DNA from: JBDUCV01 sp040003255 | GTDB taxonomy: Bacteria; Actinomycetota; Actinomycetes; Mycobacteriales; Jatrophihabitantaceae | DNA length: 23,097 bases | Direction of reading: 5' to 3' | NCBI GenBank assembly: GCA_040003255.1 | Contig: JBDUCV010000035.1 | Location: 1-23,097 of the forward strand | Shown here: positions 6,673 to 14,748 of the stretch, in pieces | Position numbering within the stretch: position 1 is the stretch's first letter | Layout of the letters: each line of letters begins with the position of its first letter | Translations under genes and position numbers: made by a program | Notes under the pieces: model-generated | Told to the model about the DNA's origin: nothing | Seen by the model: the letters and a program-made list of their open reading frames with translations, nothing else | The model's database searches: none

Positions 6673-7155
6673 ATGAACCGCTACGTGGCCGTCGTCGGCC
6701 CTGGTGAGGGCGCCACGCGCCTCGAGGTCCGGCTGGCCGACGAGATCGGCCAGCGACTCGCCGAGAACAATGTCGTCGTGGTCACCGGCGGCCTGGCCGG
6801 TGTCATGGCGGCTGCCGCTCGTGGCGCACGCCGAGCCGGCGGCCAAACCGTCGGCTTGCTACCTGGCCTGGACCGAGCCGCAGCTGACGCCGGCGTCACC
6901 ATGGCCATCCCGACCGGCCTCGGTGAACTACGCAACGCATTGGTGGTCAACAGCGCCGACGGGCTGATCGCGGTCGGCGGCAGCTGGGGAACGCTCAGCG
7001 AAATCGCCTTTGCTCGTCGAGCTGATCTACCCGTCGTCAGCGTGTGCGGCTGGACGGTGCGCGACCACAATGGGAATCAAGTCGAGGTCAGCACCGCTGA
7101 CTCAGCTGAAAAGGCCGTCACCTTGCTGCTCGGCCAGCTACCGCGTCCTGCCTAA
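6673..7155 (+). CDS. TIGR00725/LOG-like nucleotide-binding family protein
   Basis: The 160-residue protein from ATG 6673 has the Rossmann-like SLOG fold: VAVVGPGEG at the N-terminus, VVVTGGLAGVMAAAARGA (36-52), TVGLLPG, ELRNALVVNSADGLIAVGG and SWGTLSEIAFA (104-114). The GG-x-x-GT-x-x-E motif corresponds to the PGGxGTxxE motif of cytokinin riboside monophosphate phosphoribohydrolases, with Glu110 in the catalytic place. The family likely binds or cleaves a nucleotide N-glycosidic bond, but the natural substrate of this subgroup is not established. GTG 6652 would add seven residues. It stands alone between the DUF1707 and SCO6745-like genes. Confidence 0.8.
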   Translation: MNRYVAVVGPGEGATRLEVRLADEIGQRLAENNVVVVTGGLAGVMAAAARGARRAGGQTVGLLPGLDRAAADAGVTMAIPTGLGELRNALVVNSADGLIAVGGSWGTLSEIAFARRADLPVVSVCGWTVRDHNGNQVEVSTADSAEKAVTLLLGQLPRPA

Positions 7156-7333
7156 CAGCGCCAGATCCGCGCGGGTGGTCGCGTTCCAGCCGTCAGACCG
7201 CGGTCGGGCTCGGCCCACGCCCCCACTCGAACTCAGCATGACGCGTCTCTCGCGCACAGCGTCCAAGGACGAGGCCCAAAACCATCGATACGCGGACCAA
7301 GACGCCGGTGATTTTGCATGGCAGTGTTTGCGT

Positions 7334-8224
7334 ATGGACCTCCAGCGCATGGCCCGCGGCATGTGGACGTTGCTCGAGCCGGTCCACGCCCTTACATATT
7401 TCGCGCGTGAGGCTCGAGCGGCGTTCGAACAAGCGGGCCTGCGCGGCTTTTGGCGCGGCTACTTCGCGGGGCGGGCGGCTCCGCTGGGACCGGTCACCGC
7501 GGCGCCGGTCGTGGCGTTGTTCAACAGCTTCGCCCCGCCGATGGTGCAGCGGGCGCTGCCGGCGGTGTGGGATCTCGCGTCGCCTGACGACACACTGAGC
7601 GCCCGGCTATCCGGCGCGAGCGACGCGCTGCGAGCGATCGTCCCCGACCCGGCTCCGCTCGATGCGGTGACGTCGGCATTGGAGCAGGTCGTCACGGCCC
7701 TCGACCCGGCCGGACGACCTTTGGGAGCGGCCAATGCGGCCCTGCCACTGCCCGACGATCCGTACGGCCGGCTCTGGCAGATGGCCACCACGTTGCGAGA
7801 ACATCGCGGCGACAGCCACGTGGCCACCTGCGTGGCAGTGGACCTGCCTGGGCTCGACATGGTCGTGCTTCGCTGTGGCATCGACATGCGGCGTGACGTC
7901 CTGCAACCGGCGCGCGGCTGGACTGACGACCAGTGGGTAGCCGTCGCTGATGAACTGGCGACCCGCGGGCTGCTCGACACTGACGCGCGGGCCACCGATG
8001 CTGGGCGGGCGTGCGTCCAGGCGGTCGAGGAGGCGACCGATCGGCTCGCGGCACGGTCCTGGTCGGCGCTATCGCGGGATGAGATGATCGAAACGGCAGG
8101 CACGTTGCTGCCGATCGCCCGCAGCTGTGCCGAGGCGTTGCCCACTCCGAATCCGATTGGATCATGGACCGTGTGGGACGCAACCGCTGATCCGAACGGC
8201 TCGACGATCTCGATGCCCGCCTGA
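7334..8224 (+). CDS. SCO6745 family protein
   Basis: The 296-residue protein begins at ATG 7334; ATG 7349 (MARGMWTLLEP) is equally plausible, and the frame further upstream lacks protein-like composition. The N-terminal region LLEPVHALTYFAREARAAFE, then GLRGFWRGYFAGRAAPLGPV and AAPVVALFNSFAPPMVQRALP, is highly characteristic of this actinobacterial family, named after a Streptomyces coelicolor gene. The second half has a helical region with RGWTDDQWVAVADELATRGL, resembling a winged-helix module found in many family members, and ends with LPTPNPIG. There is no known enzymatic role and I see no catalytic motif. The stop codon lies inside a short tandem repeat. Confidence 0.82.
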   Translation: MDLQRMARGMWTLLEPVHALTYFAREARAAFEQAGLRGFWRGYFAGRAAPLGPVTAAPVVALFNSFAPPMVQRALPAVWDLASPDDTLSARLSGASDALRAIVPDPAPLDAVTSALEQVVTALDPAGRPLGAANAALPLPDDPYGRLWQMATTLREHRGDSHVATCVAVDLPGLDMVVLRCGIDMRRDVLQPARGWTDDQWVAVADELATRGLLDTDARATDAGRACVQAVEEATDRLAARSWSALSRDEMIETAGTLLPIARSCAEALPTPNPIGSWTVWDATADPNGSTISMPA

Positions 8225-8258
8225 CGAGCTGCCGGCCTGACGAGCTGCCTGCCTGACG
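8219..8258 (+). repeat. 16-bp tandem repeat over the stop of the SCO6745-like gene
   Basis: GCCTGACGAGCTGCC occurs at 8219-8233 and 8235-8249 without mismatch, and a third copy starts at 8251 but keeps only GCCTGACG. The first copy contains the TGA stop codon. AGCTGCC at 8243-8249 can also pair with GGCAGCT at 8269-8275, so a weak hairpin is possible downstream of the gene. Confidence 0.6.
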
Positions 8259-8315
8259 GCGGGCTCGCGGCAGCTGCCCATAGTGGACGATCTGCTGCGG
8301 GCCCGACGTCGCGGC

Positions 8316-8403
8316 TGGCGGAGGATAGGGGATTTGAACCCCTGAGGGGTTGCCCCCAACACGATTTCCAATCGTGCGCCCTAGGCCACTAGGCGAATCC
8401 TCC
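8316..8403 (-). tRNA. tRNA-Ser (anticodon GGA), CCA encoded
   Basis: On the minus strand GGAGGAT pairs with ATCCTCC, followed by discriminator G and an encoded CCA (8316-8318). The anticodon stem CACGA/TCGTG encloses TTGGAAA, giving GGA. A long variable arm (GGGGGCAACCCCTC) marks a class II serine tRNA. It is divergent from ffs. Confidence 0.96.
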
Positions 8404-8444
8404 GCCGCAGAGGATACGGGCCGGGCGATCAGCGAGCGAACCGG

Positions 8445-8473
8445 TCGGCAGTGGTAGCGCGCACGCGTAGACT
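8445..8473 (+). promoter_or_regulatory. Candidate promoter of the SRP RNA gene
   Basis: TCGGCA at 8445-8450 and TAGACT at 8468-8473 are separated by 17 bp, each matching four of six consensus bases. The predicted start point near 8480 coincides with the 5' end of the SRP RNA stem at 8482. Confidence 0.5.
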
Positions 8474-8481
8474 TCGCGGCC

Positions 8482-8569
8482 GACCCCTCGTGTGGCGTTC
8501 ACCCTGCGAACCTCCCCAGGGCCGGAAGGCAGCAAGGATAAGCAGGCTCTGGCGGGTGCGCGGGGGGTC
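8482..8569 (+). ncRNA. ffs: Signal recognition particle RNA, small bacterial type (4.5S)
   Basis: The conserved SRP domain is present: CCCAGGGCCGGAAGGCAGCA followed by AGGATAAGCAGGCTCTGGCGGG carries the GGAA tetraloop with its asymmetric internal loop, the binding site of Ffh. The ends GACCCC (from 8482) and GGGGTC (to 8569) close the rod. The length of about 88-90 nt is usual for actinobacterial SRP RNA. Its location directly before dnaX is common in the phylum. End positions are estimated from the closing stem. Confidence 0.92.
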
Positions 8570-8614
8570 CCTTACGTCCGCGGACTGCCGCAGCGGCCCG
8601 TCGGCGCAGTGGCT

Positions 8615-8620
8615 TAGGGT
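8615..8620 (+). promoter_or_regulatory. Candidate -10 box for leaderless dnaX
   Basis: TAGGGT is followed by 6 nt and then GTG 8627. No purine-rich ribosome-binding site precedes the start codon, which suits a leaderless message. The -35 region is not recognisable. Confidence 0.4.
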
Positions 8621-8626
8621 CGACGG

Positions 8627-10357
8627 GTGGCCGGCTCCCTCGCGCTCTACCGCAAGTACCGCTCGGCAACATTTGCCGAGGTGATCGGCCAGGAGCACAT
8701 CACCGGCCCGCTGAGCCAAGCGCTCACGTCCGCGCGGATCAACCACGCATACCTGTTCAGCGGGCCCCGCGGCTGCGGCAAGACCTCGAGCGCGCGGATC
8801 TTGGCCCGGTCGCTCAACTGCGCACAGGGACCCACGGCGACACCCTGCGGAGTCTGCGATTCGTGCGTCGAACTTGCACCGAACGGGCCCGGCTCCATCG
8901 ATGTCATCGAGATCGACGCTGCGAGCCACGGCGGGGTCGACGATGCCCGTGACCTGCGTGAGCGAGCATTCTTCGCGCCCGTCCGCGACCGCTACAAGGT
9001 CTACATCATCGACGAGGCGCACATGGTCACCACGCAGGGCTTCAACGCCTTGCTCAAACTGATCGAAGAGCCGCCCGAGTTCCTCGTGTTCGTGTTCGCA
9101 ACCACCGAACCCGACAAGGTGCTGCCAACGATCCGTTCCCGCACCCACCATTATCCGTTCCGGCTGATTCCACCGGGGCTGATGCGGAACCATCTCGAGC
9201 GGGTCTGTGCCGCCGAGGGCATTATCGTCGAGCCGCCGGTGTTGCCGCTCGTCGTGCGTGCGGGCGGCGGCAGTGCGCGTGACTCGCTATCGGTGCTCGA
9301 CCAGCTCCTCGCCGGAGCGGGCGCCGACGGGGTGACGTACGCACGGGCCGTGGGCCTGCTCGGGGTCACCGACGCCTCGCTACTCGACGACATGGTCGAC
9401 GCGCTGTCCGCGGGCGACGCCGGCTCGGTGTACGGCACGATCGACCGGGTGGTCGAAGCGGGGCACGACCCACGCCGGTTCGCCGCCGACCTGCTGGACC
9501 GGTTCCGCGACCTGATCGTGCTCGATGCCGTCTCCGATGCCGGCGCCCGCGGACTGATCGACGTGCCCGAGGATGAGCTGACGCATATGGCCGACCAGGC
9601 GTCGCGACTCGGTGGTGCGACCGTGGCCCGCTTCGCCGAGATTGTGCACAGCGCGCTGATCGAAATGCGCGGCACGACGTCGCCCCGGCTCGTTTTGGAG
9701 TTGTTGTGCGCCCGCATGCAGCTGCCGGATGCCGCGACCGATTCCGCCGCCATCCTGCAACGCCTCGAGCGGCTCGAGCGCCGGCAGTCCGTGGTGGGCG
9801 ACGCGCCGCCCATGGCCAGCCCCGCGCCACCGGCCAAGGCGTCACTTGAGCAACCGGCCAAGGGGGTCGCCGAGCAAACGGCGAAGGCGGTCCCCGAGCA
9901 ACTGGCCGTCAGTTCAGTCGGGCGGCCCGCGTCGCCGACCGACGGTGCCCTGGACGCCGCTGGCATTCGCCGGCTCTGGCCGGAAATCCTCGATGTCGTC
10001 AAACGTTCCAGTCGTCGGACAAAGGCGCTTCTCGACAACGCCCAGATCACCGACCTGGACGGCGACCTGGTCACCCTGCGCGCCGGCACTGCACCGCTCG
10101 CCCGGATGATCGGCGAAGACAGCAACACCGGGCTGCTAGCCACCGCGCTGACGACCGTCCTCGGTGGCACCTGGCGGGTGACCGTGGACGTCGGTGGGGA
10201 GCCTGCTGCCGCGACCCTTGCCGCTCCCGCCGATCCTCGCGACGATCCGCCCGAGCCGCCGGCCGAGCCCGAACCTGCCGCCCCGGCCGTCGATCCCGAA
10301 GCCGATGCCGTGCGCCTGCTGCAGTCGACGCTAGGTGCCCGCTCGGTCGAGGGCTAA
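8627..10357 (+). CDS. dnaX: DNA polymerase III subunits gamma and tau
   Basis: The 576-residue protein starts at GTG 8627 with LALYRKYRSATFAEVIGQEH, typical for DnaX. The AAA+ core has Walker A GPRGCGKT (46-53), a zinc-binding module with Cys65, Cys74, Cys77 and Cys80, Walker B with IIDEAH (127-132) and the sensor/arginine region TIRSRTHHYPFR. The clamp-loader collar follows up to about residue 370. A Pro/Ala-rich linker contains three imperfect repeats of a PA-K-x-x-x-EQ unit (near 405-430), then a C-terminal tau-like domain that would contact the polymerase. I see no A-rich slippery sequence for a programmed frameshift, so only the long form may be made. The stop codon overlaps the stop of the convergent amidase by four bases. 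Confidence 0.95.
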   Translation: MAGSLALYRKYRSATFAEVIGQEHITGPLSQALTSARINHAYLFSGPRGCGKTSSARILARSLNCAQGPTATPCGVCDSCVELAPNGPGSIDVIEIDAASHGGVDDARDLRERAFFAPVRDRYKVYIIDEAHMVTTQGFNALLKLIEEPPEFLVFVFATTEPDKVLPTIRSRTHHYPFRLIPPGLMRNHLERVCAAEGIIVEPPVLPLVVRAGGGSARDSLSVLDQLLAGAGADGVTYARAVGLLGVTDASLLDDMVDALSAGDAGSVYGTIDRVVEAGHDPRRFAADLLDRFRDLIVLDAVSDAGARGLIDVPEDELTHMADQASRLGGATVARFAEIVHSALIEMRGTTSPRLVLELLCARMQLPDAATDSAAILQRLERLERRQSVVGDAPPMASPAPPAKASLEQPAKGVAEQTAKAVPEQLAVSSVGRPASPTDGALDAAGIRRLWPEILDVVKRSSRRTKALLDNAQITDLDGDLVTLRAGTAPLARMIGEDSNTGLLATALTTVLGGTWRVTVDVGGEPAAATLAAPADPRDDPPEPPAEPEPAAPAVDPEADAVRLLQSTLGARSVEG

Positions 10358-11235
10358 CGGCCGAGGAACACCAGGATGCCTGCTGCTACCGCGGCCGCGA
10401 TCTGGGCTCGTCCGCTCGGCGAGCTCTGCAATGCCGCGTCGCTGCCGTTGCGCATGTTGCCGAGTTCGAGGAATGTCGCGGGATGCTGGGCGAGGTTCAA
10501 CCCCGCGAGGTCGTCGCGCGGGAAGTAGCCATTGCTGCCGAGGTAGGTAGAGGTCGTCAGCCCGGAGCCGGCGACGAGCGAGTCATGCACAGCCACGGTG
10601 AGTCGGTGCGACATGGCGGCGATCGCCGGCCCCGCAGGCTGACGGCTGTCCTCGCAGACGTGGAACCCGTGGCCATCGGCGGCCGCCCCGTCGGCGTGGA
10701 TCGAGACGAACGCGGCCGCGTCGACCTGGTTGCCGATGGCCGAGCGGACGTCGATACACGGTCCGATACCGGCGTCATCCGGCCGGGTCAGCAACACTCG
10801 CACCCCCCGGCTGCGCAGGATTGCCTGCACGCGCAGGGTCACGTCCCAGTTGAAGCTGTGCTCTGCGTAGCCAGCATCCGTCGACGTCCCTGTCGTGTCA
10901 CACGCCCGGAACCGACCGAAGCCGGACGGAACCAGGCGGGCGATCTCGTCGGCATGCGCGCCGTTGCCACCGTTGTGGCCGGGATTCAGGACCACCAGCG
11001 GACCGCCGTCCGCGGATGGTTGCGAGATCGACCTCGAAACGGGCCGTGGTGCTTGGCTGGTTGTCTGCTTGGACGTTGGCATGGCGTGCGTCGTCGGCGA
11101 CCGGGTGGCGGAGCTGACGCCGCTGGGACTGTCCGATGGCGACGAGGCAACGCGACGGGGCTGCGCAGACGCGTTGCAACCGGCGATCAGCAGGCCCACC
11201 ACGGCGACAAGGCCCAGTCGGTTCCGGCGAGACAC
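10354..11235 (-). CDS. N-acetylmuramoyl-L-alanine amidase (Amidase_3), probable lipoprotein
   Basis: GTG 11235 is chosen because it starts a compact signal peptide: basic SRRNR, hydrophobic LGLVAVVGLL, then the lipobox LIAGC with Cys20. A Ser/Thr/Pro-rich linker of about 55 residues follows, and the catalytic domain runs from LVVLNPGHNGG to the end (293 residues). Zinc ligands are His87 (PGHNGG), Glu125 (YAEHSFNWDV) and His180 (SIHADG), and Glu257 (FLELGNMRN) is the catalytic acid, so the enzyme looks active. It cleaves the bond between N-acetylmuramic acid and L-alanine in peptidoglycan. The homologous M. tuberculosis gene Rv3717 also neighbours YbaB and recR (from memory). The lipid anchor would hold the enzyme on the outer face of the membrane. 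Confidence 0.9.
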   Translation of the reverse strand: MSRRNRLGLVAVVGLLIAGCNASAQPRRVASSPSDSPSGVSSATRSPTTHAMPTSKQTTSQAPRPVSRSISQPSADGGPLVVLNPGHNGGNGAHADEIARLVPSGFGRFRACDTTGTSTDAGYAEHSFNWDVTLRVQAILRSRGVRVLLTRPDDAGIGPCIDVRSAIGNQVDAAAFVSIHADGAAADGHGFHVCEDSRQPAGPAIAAMSHRLTVAVHDSLVAGSGLTTSTYLGSNGYFPRDDLAGLNLAQHPATFLELGNMRNGSDAALQSSPSGRAQIAAAVAAGILVFLGR

Positions 11236-11306
11236 TCGACCACTCTCGCACGCGCGAACGCCTAAGCTGCGCCGGTTACCCTGACGCACGAGGAAAGGGG
11301 CCCGAA

Positions 11307-11663
11307 TTGACATCGCGAGGCGGTGGTTTCGGTGGTCAGCCGAACATGCAACAGCTGATGAAACAGGCGCAGAAGATGCAGCAGCAGCTAGCGACCGCGC
11401 AGGCCGAGCTGGCCGATGCCGAGGTCACCGGCAGTGCGGGCGGCGGACTGGTCACTGCCACCGTCACCGGATCAGGTGAGCTGCGCGCCCTGGCCATCTC
11501 CCCGGACGCTGTTGACGCCGATGACGTTGAGACGCTGCAAGACCTGATCGTGGCCGCCGTCCGAGACGCCACCCGTGCCGCGAATGAGCTGGCCGCAGAC
11601 AAGATGGGCCCATTAACGGGCGGAGCCGGCGGCCTCGGCGGACTGGGCCTGCCGGGTCTATGA
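11307..11663 (+). CDS. YbaB/EbfC family nucleoid-associated protein
   Basis: The 118-residue reading uses TTG 11307, supported by AGGAAAGGGG at 11291-11300, 6 nt upstream; the in-frame ATG 11346 has no such site. The core MQQLMKQAQKMQQQLATAQA forms the long helix of the family, followed by VTGSAGGGLVTATVTGSGE and the helix DVETLQDLIVAAVRDATRAA. The Gly-rich tail (GGAGGLGGLGLPGL) is usual in actinobacteria. YbaB/EbfC dimers bind DNA as tweezers and are almost always encoded between dnaX and recR, as here, with the amidase gene inserted on the other strand. The recR start is 23 nt downstream. Confidence 0.92.
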   Translation: MTSRGGGFGGQPNMQQLMKQAQKMQQQLATAQAELADAEVTGSAGGGLVTATVTGSGELRALAISPDAVDADDVETLQDLIVAAVRDATRAANELAADKMGPLTGGAGGLGGLGLPGL

Positions 11664-11686
11664 AGCACCGCACGTGATCTCCCGCC

Positions 11687-12283
11687 ATGTATGAAGGCGC
11701 GATCCAGGACTTGATAGACGAGCTGGGCCGGTTACCTGGAATCGGCCCCAAGAGCGCGCAGCGCATTGCGTTCCACCTGTTGGCAGCCGAAGGCGTCGAC
11801 GTCGAGCGCCTCGCCGCCACGCTTCGTCGGGTCAAGGAGCAGGTCCGGTTCTGCACCATCTGTGGCAACGTCGCCGAAGCCGAGCAGTGCCGGATCTGCC
11901 GCGACCCGCGCCGCGACCGGTCGGTGATCTGCGTTGTCGAGGAACCGAAGGACGTCGTGGCGATCGAACGCACTCGCGAGTTCCGCGGCCGCTACCACGT
12001 ATTGGGCGGGGCGATCAGCCCCATCGACGGCATCGGGCCAGACGATCTGCGCGTGCGCGAACTGTTGCAGCGGTTGGCCGACGACACGGTGACCGAACTG
12101 ATCCTGGCGACCGATCCGAATCTCGAAGGCGAGGCCACGGCCACGTTCCTGGCGCGGTTGGTGCGGCCGATGCAGCTGCGGGTCACCCGGCTGGCGAGCG
12201 GGCTGCCGGTCGGCGGCGACCTGGAATACGCCGACGAGGTCACTCTTGGCCGGGCGTTCTCCGGGCGACGGCAGGTCGACTGA
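11687..12283 (+). CDS. recR: Recombination mediator protein RecR
   Basis: The 198-residue protein has the whole RecR layout: helix-hairpin-helix LPGIGPKSAQR (16-26), a zinc finger with Cys56, Cys59, Cys68 and Cys71, a Toprim domain with VICVVEEPKDVVAIE (80-94) and the segment YHVLGGAISPIDGIGPDDL, then ATDPNLEGEATA and the C-terminal VGGDLEYADEVTLGRAFSGRR. RecR acts with RecO (and RecF) to load RecA on single-stranded gaps. The stop overlaps the start of the next gene (TGATG at 12281-12285), so the unrelated membrane protein downstream is probably translated from the same message. Confidence 0.96.
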   Translation: MYEGAIQDLIDELGRLPGIGPKSAQRIAFHLLAAEGVDVERLAATLRRVKEQVRFCTICGNVAEAEQCRICRDPRRDRSVICVVEEPKDVVAIERTREFRGRYHVLGGAISPIDGIGPDDLRVRELLQRLADDTVTELILATDPNLEGEATATFLARLVRPMQLRVTRLASGLPVGGDLEYADEVTLGRAFSGRRQVD

Positions 12284-13353
12284 TGCCGGCTGAGGAGTTT
12301 CCCGCACCGTTCGCGCCTGCGAGCTACGCCGCACCGATCGGCGGCTGGGCGCCGCCAGCGGCTCCTCCGGCGTGGGTGCCGCGGTCCTGGGCTCCGCCCG
12401 CGGCTCCGCCCCGAAAACGTGGCGTGTTCTGGTCGGCGCTAATAGGGGCGTTCGCCCTGTTCGCCGCTGGAAGCACGGTCGCGATGGTGAGCTATCTCGG
12501 CCAAGACGATCCGGGGCGCACTGTCCGCGGGTACTTCGCAGCCGTCGCACGCGGCGATGCCGAGGCGGCGCTCGGGTACGGGGAACTGCCGAGCGGATCG
12601 CATGCCCTGCTGACTCGTGAAGTGCTGAGCGTTCAGCGGCGGATAGCGTCGATCAGTCACGTGTCGGCTCAGCCTGTGAACCGCACTGGGCAGACGGCGC
12701 GGATGGCTGTCCGCTACCGGCTGGGGTTTCGCGCGGGGTCGGTGGCCGTGAGCGACGAGGTGACGCTCGTCCACCACGGCCGCAGCTGGCGACTGGCGAT
12801 AGCTGCAGTGCCGGTGACACTCGGCTTGGCCCGCGCCGAGCATCGGGCGAGCATCGCTGGTGGCGCCGTGCCTGCCGGCGACGTCGTCATGTTCCCGGGG
12901 GCGATGCCGATTACGTTCGATACCGCGAATCTGGTGCTCGGCGACCAGTCCCGGGTCGTCCGGTTCGCGGCCTCGGGGTTCATGGCTATCTCTGTCGGCG
13001 TCAGTTCGGCCGGGCGGTCCGCCGCGACGGCAGCGGTCGACTCGGCGTTGGCCCGGTGTCTGGCCGCGGCGACCTCCGATGACCCGCGCTGCCCGCTGCC
13101 CGGCGATCCGCGAGGAGTGCCCGGATCCTTACGTGGCAAAGCCACCTCGCGCGCCGCAACGGCCGCCACGGTGTCGGTCGGCACCGGGCCCGACGGGCTG
13201 CTCGAGGTGGCTGGTTGGATCACCGTCGCGGGCCGGTACGCCAAGCTCGACTTCAACAACGTCCCGGTCATCACGAGCGACACCCAGACGGTGAAGTTCA
13301 CGGCCCACTGTTACGCCACGGCGCCCGGCACGATCGAATGGTCCAGCTCGTGA
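12283..13353 (+). CDS. Membrane-anchored protein of unknown function, partner of the mycosin-like protease
   Basis: I do not recognise this 356-residue protein. It begins with a cytoplasmic Pro/Ala-rich segment (1-45, PPAAPPAWVP type), has a single transmembrane helix (about 47-70, after RKR) and a large extracytoplasmic part. Residues 75-190 (DPGRTVRGYFAAVARGDAEA, then alternating beta strands ending VHHGRSWRLA) look like an NTF2/DUF4878-type domain; the rest is beta-rich, with a Cys pair at ARCLAAATSDDPRC that could form a disulfide. The start codon overlaps the recR stop, and the stop overlaps the start of the protease gene (GTGA), which indicates coupled synthesis of all three. An adaptor, substrate or regulator of the protease would fit, but nothing in the sequence shows this. 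Confidence 0.75.
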   Translation: MPAEEFPAPFAPASYAAPIGGWAPPAAPPAWVPRSWAPPAAPPRKRGVFWSALIGAFALFAAGSTVAMVSYLGQDDPGRTVRGYFAAVARGDAEAALGYGELPSGSHALLTREVLSVQRRIASISHVSAQPVNRTGQTARMAVRYRLGFRAGSVAVSDEVTLVHHGRSWRLAIAAVPVTLGLARAEHRASIAGGAVPAGDVVMFPGAMPITFDTANLVLGDQSRVVRFAASGFMAISVGVSSAGRSAATAAVDSALARCLAAATSDDPRCPLPGDPRGVPGSLRGKATSRAATAATVSVGTGPDGLLEVAGWITVAGRYAKLDFNNVPVITSDTQTVKFTAHCYATAPGTIEWSSS

Positions 13354-14732
13354 GGCGGCGGCCGGCAGCCCTCGTCGCGATCGGGCTCCTACTGATGACG
13401 GGCGCCGCCCCGGCGGCAGCCGCGCCCGGACCGCCCGATGCCCCGCAGTGGTATTTCGACGCCTGGCAGGTCGCTTCGTTGTGGGCCGACGGGGCGCGTG
13501 GTCAGGGCATCACCATCGCCGAGATCGACACCGGGGTCAGCGGCAACGTGCCCGAGATCGCGGCCAATATGCTGCCCGGCAAGGATCTCGGCAACGGCAA
13601 GCTGGATGGACGCACCGACCACGACGTCGACCCGTTCGGCCACGGCACCGCGATGGCGTCGCTCATGGTGGCGCGACCCGGGCTGCTCGAGATCACCGGC
13701 CTGGCTCCGGACGCCAAGGTGCTGCCGATCGCCGTCCCGATCCACGGCACGGACGACTCGGCCGGCGCCGCCGACGACCAGCTGCCCCAAGCCATCCGGT
13801 GGGCGACCGATCACGGCGGGAAGATCATCAGCCTGTCGCTCGGTGGACACCGCGACCCTTCGCGCGATGGGGTCCCGTGCCCGCGGGACGAGCAGGACGC
13901 GGTGAACTACGCCATCACCAATGGTGCGCTGGTGGTAGCCGCGTCGGGCAACTTGGGTGACAAGGGCAGCCCAGTCGAAGATCCAGGGGTATGCCTTGGC
14001 GTCGTATCGGTCGGCGCGGTCGATCGCAGCAACTCCGTCGCTACTTTCTCATCGCGGCACCGGTATCTGACGATGAGCGCGCCCGGCGTGGCGATCGCCT
14101 CGTTGGGGCGGGTACCCGGCACGGCGTTCTCCGGCGACGGGACGAGTCAAGCCACGGCGTTGACGTCGGCGAGCCTGGCGCTGGTTTGGTCGAAGTACCC
14201 CCGGCTGTCGGGTCGGCAAGTGCTGTCCCGGGTCTTGGCCACGCTCGATCGCAAGTCGGCCAGCCGCGACCCGGGCTATGGCTACGGCATCGTCAACCCC
14301 AACCGGGCGATCACGGCAACGGTGGCGCCAAGCGCGCCCAATCCGGTATTCGAGGCACTCGACCCGTTCCTCGCCCGGCAGCGGCCCGATGCCAAGACCG
14401 GCCTACGGGTACCCGCGCCGGTGGCCACCGGCGCGCCGTTCGGCGAGGTCCTGATCGGAGACGGTCCCGGCACATTCAGCGCGCCGGTGATCGCCGGCAG
14501 CAGCGCCGGCGTCGCCGGGGGGCTAGCAGTTATCGCGCTGGCGGTGAGCGGCCTACGTGCGCGACGCCGTCGCGCGATGCTCGCCGCAACCGGTCCGCCG
14601 CAGTGGGGGTGGCCGGTCCCAGCGTGGCCGCCCGGCCCGCCACCGGCGTCCGAGGCCTGCGGGGTTCACCCAGTAGCCGCTCCAGCAGCGGATGTCCCGG
14701 CTTCGAGCGGCCAGGACGGATCCGCGTGGTGA
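13350..14732 (+). CDS. Mycosin-like S8 (subtilisin) serine protease, membrane-anchored
   Basis: The 460-residue protein starts at GTG 13350 (overlapping the previous stop); ATG 13338 would add four residues. A signal peptide (RRRPAALVAIGLLLMTGAAP, ending AAAA) leads to the peptidase domain with the full triad: Asp60 (IAEIDTGV), His98 (FGHGTAMASLM) and Ser266 (GDGTSQATA), plus oxyanion Asn201 (ASGN). Cys177 and Cys215 may form a disulfide, as in mycosins. A Pro-rich stalk follows, then one transmembrane helix (about 380-401) with RARRRR on the cytoplasmic side and a Pro-rich tail. This layout is that of MycP proteases of type VII secretion, but no ESX component is visible here. It is convergent with leuA, 16 nt away. 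Confidence 0.88.
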   Translation: MRRRPAALVAIGLLLMTGAAPAAAAPGPPDAPQWYFDAWQVASLWADGARGQGITIAEIDTGVSGNVPEIAANMLPGKDLGNGKLDGRTDHDVDPFGHGTAMASLMVARPGLLEITGLAPDAKVLPIAVPIHGTDDSAGAADDQLPQAIRWATDHGGKIISLSLGGHRDPSRDGVPCPRDEQDAVNYAITNGALVVAASGNLGDKGSPVEDPGVCLGVVSVGAVDRSNSVATFSSRHRYLTMSAPGVAIASLGRVPGTAFSGDGTSQATALTSASLALVWSKYPRLSGRQVLSRVLATLDRKSASRDPGYGYGIVNPNRAITATVAPSAPNPVFEALDPFLARQRPDAKTGLRVPAPVATGAPFGEVLIGDGPGTFSAPVIAGSSAGVAGGLAVIALAVSGLRARRRRAMLAATGPPQWGWPVPAWPPGPPPASEACGVHPVAAPAADVPASSGQDGSAW

Positions 14733-14748
14733 GCGGCGGATGTCGCAG

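Noticed and set aside
8627..10357. Programmed frameshift in dnaX giving a separate gamma subunit
   Set aside because: I looked for an A-rich slippery heptamer with a following stop and found none.
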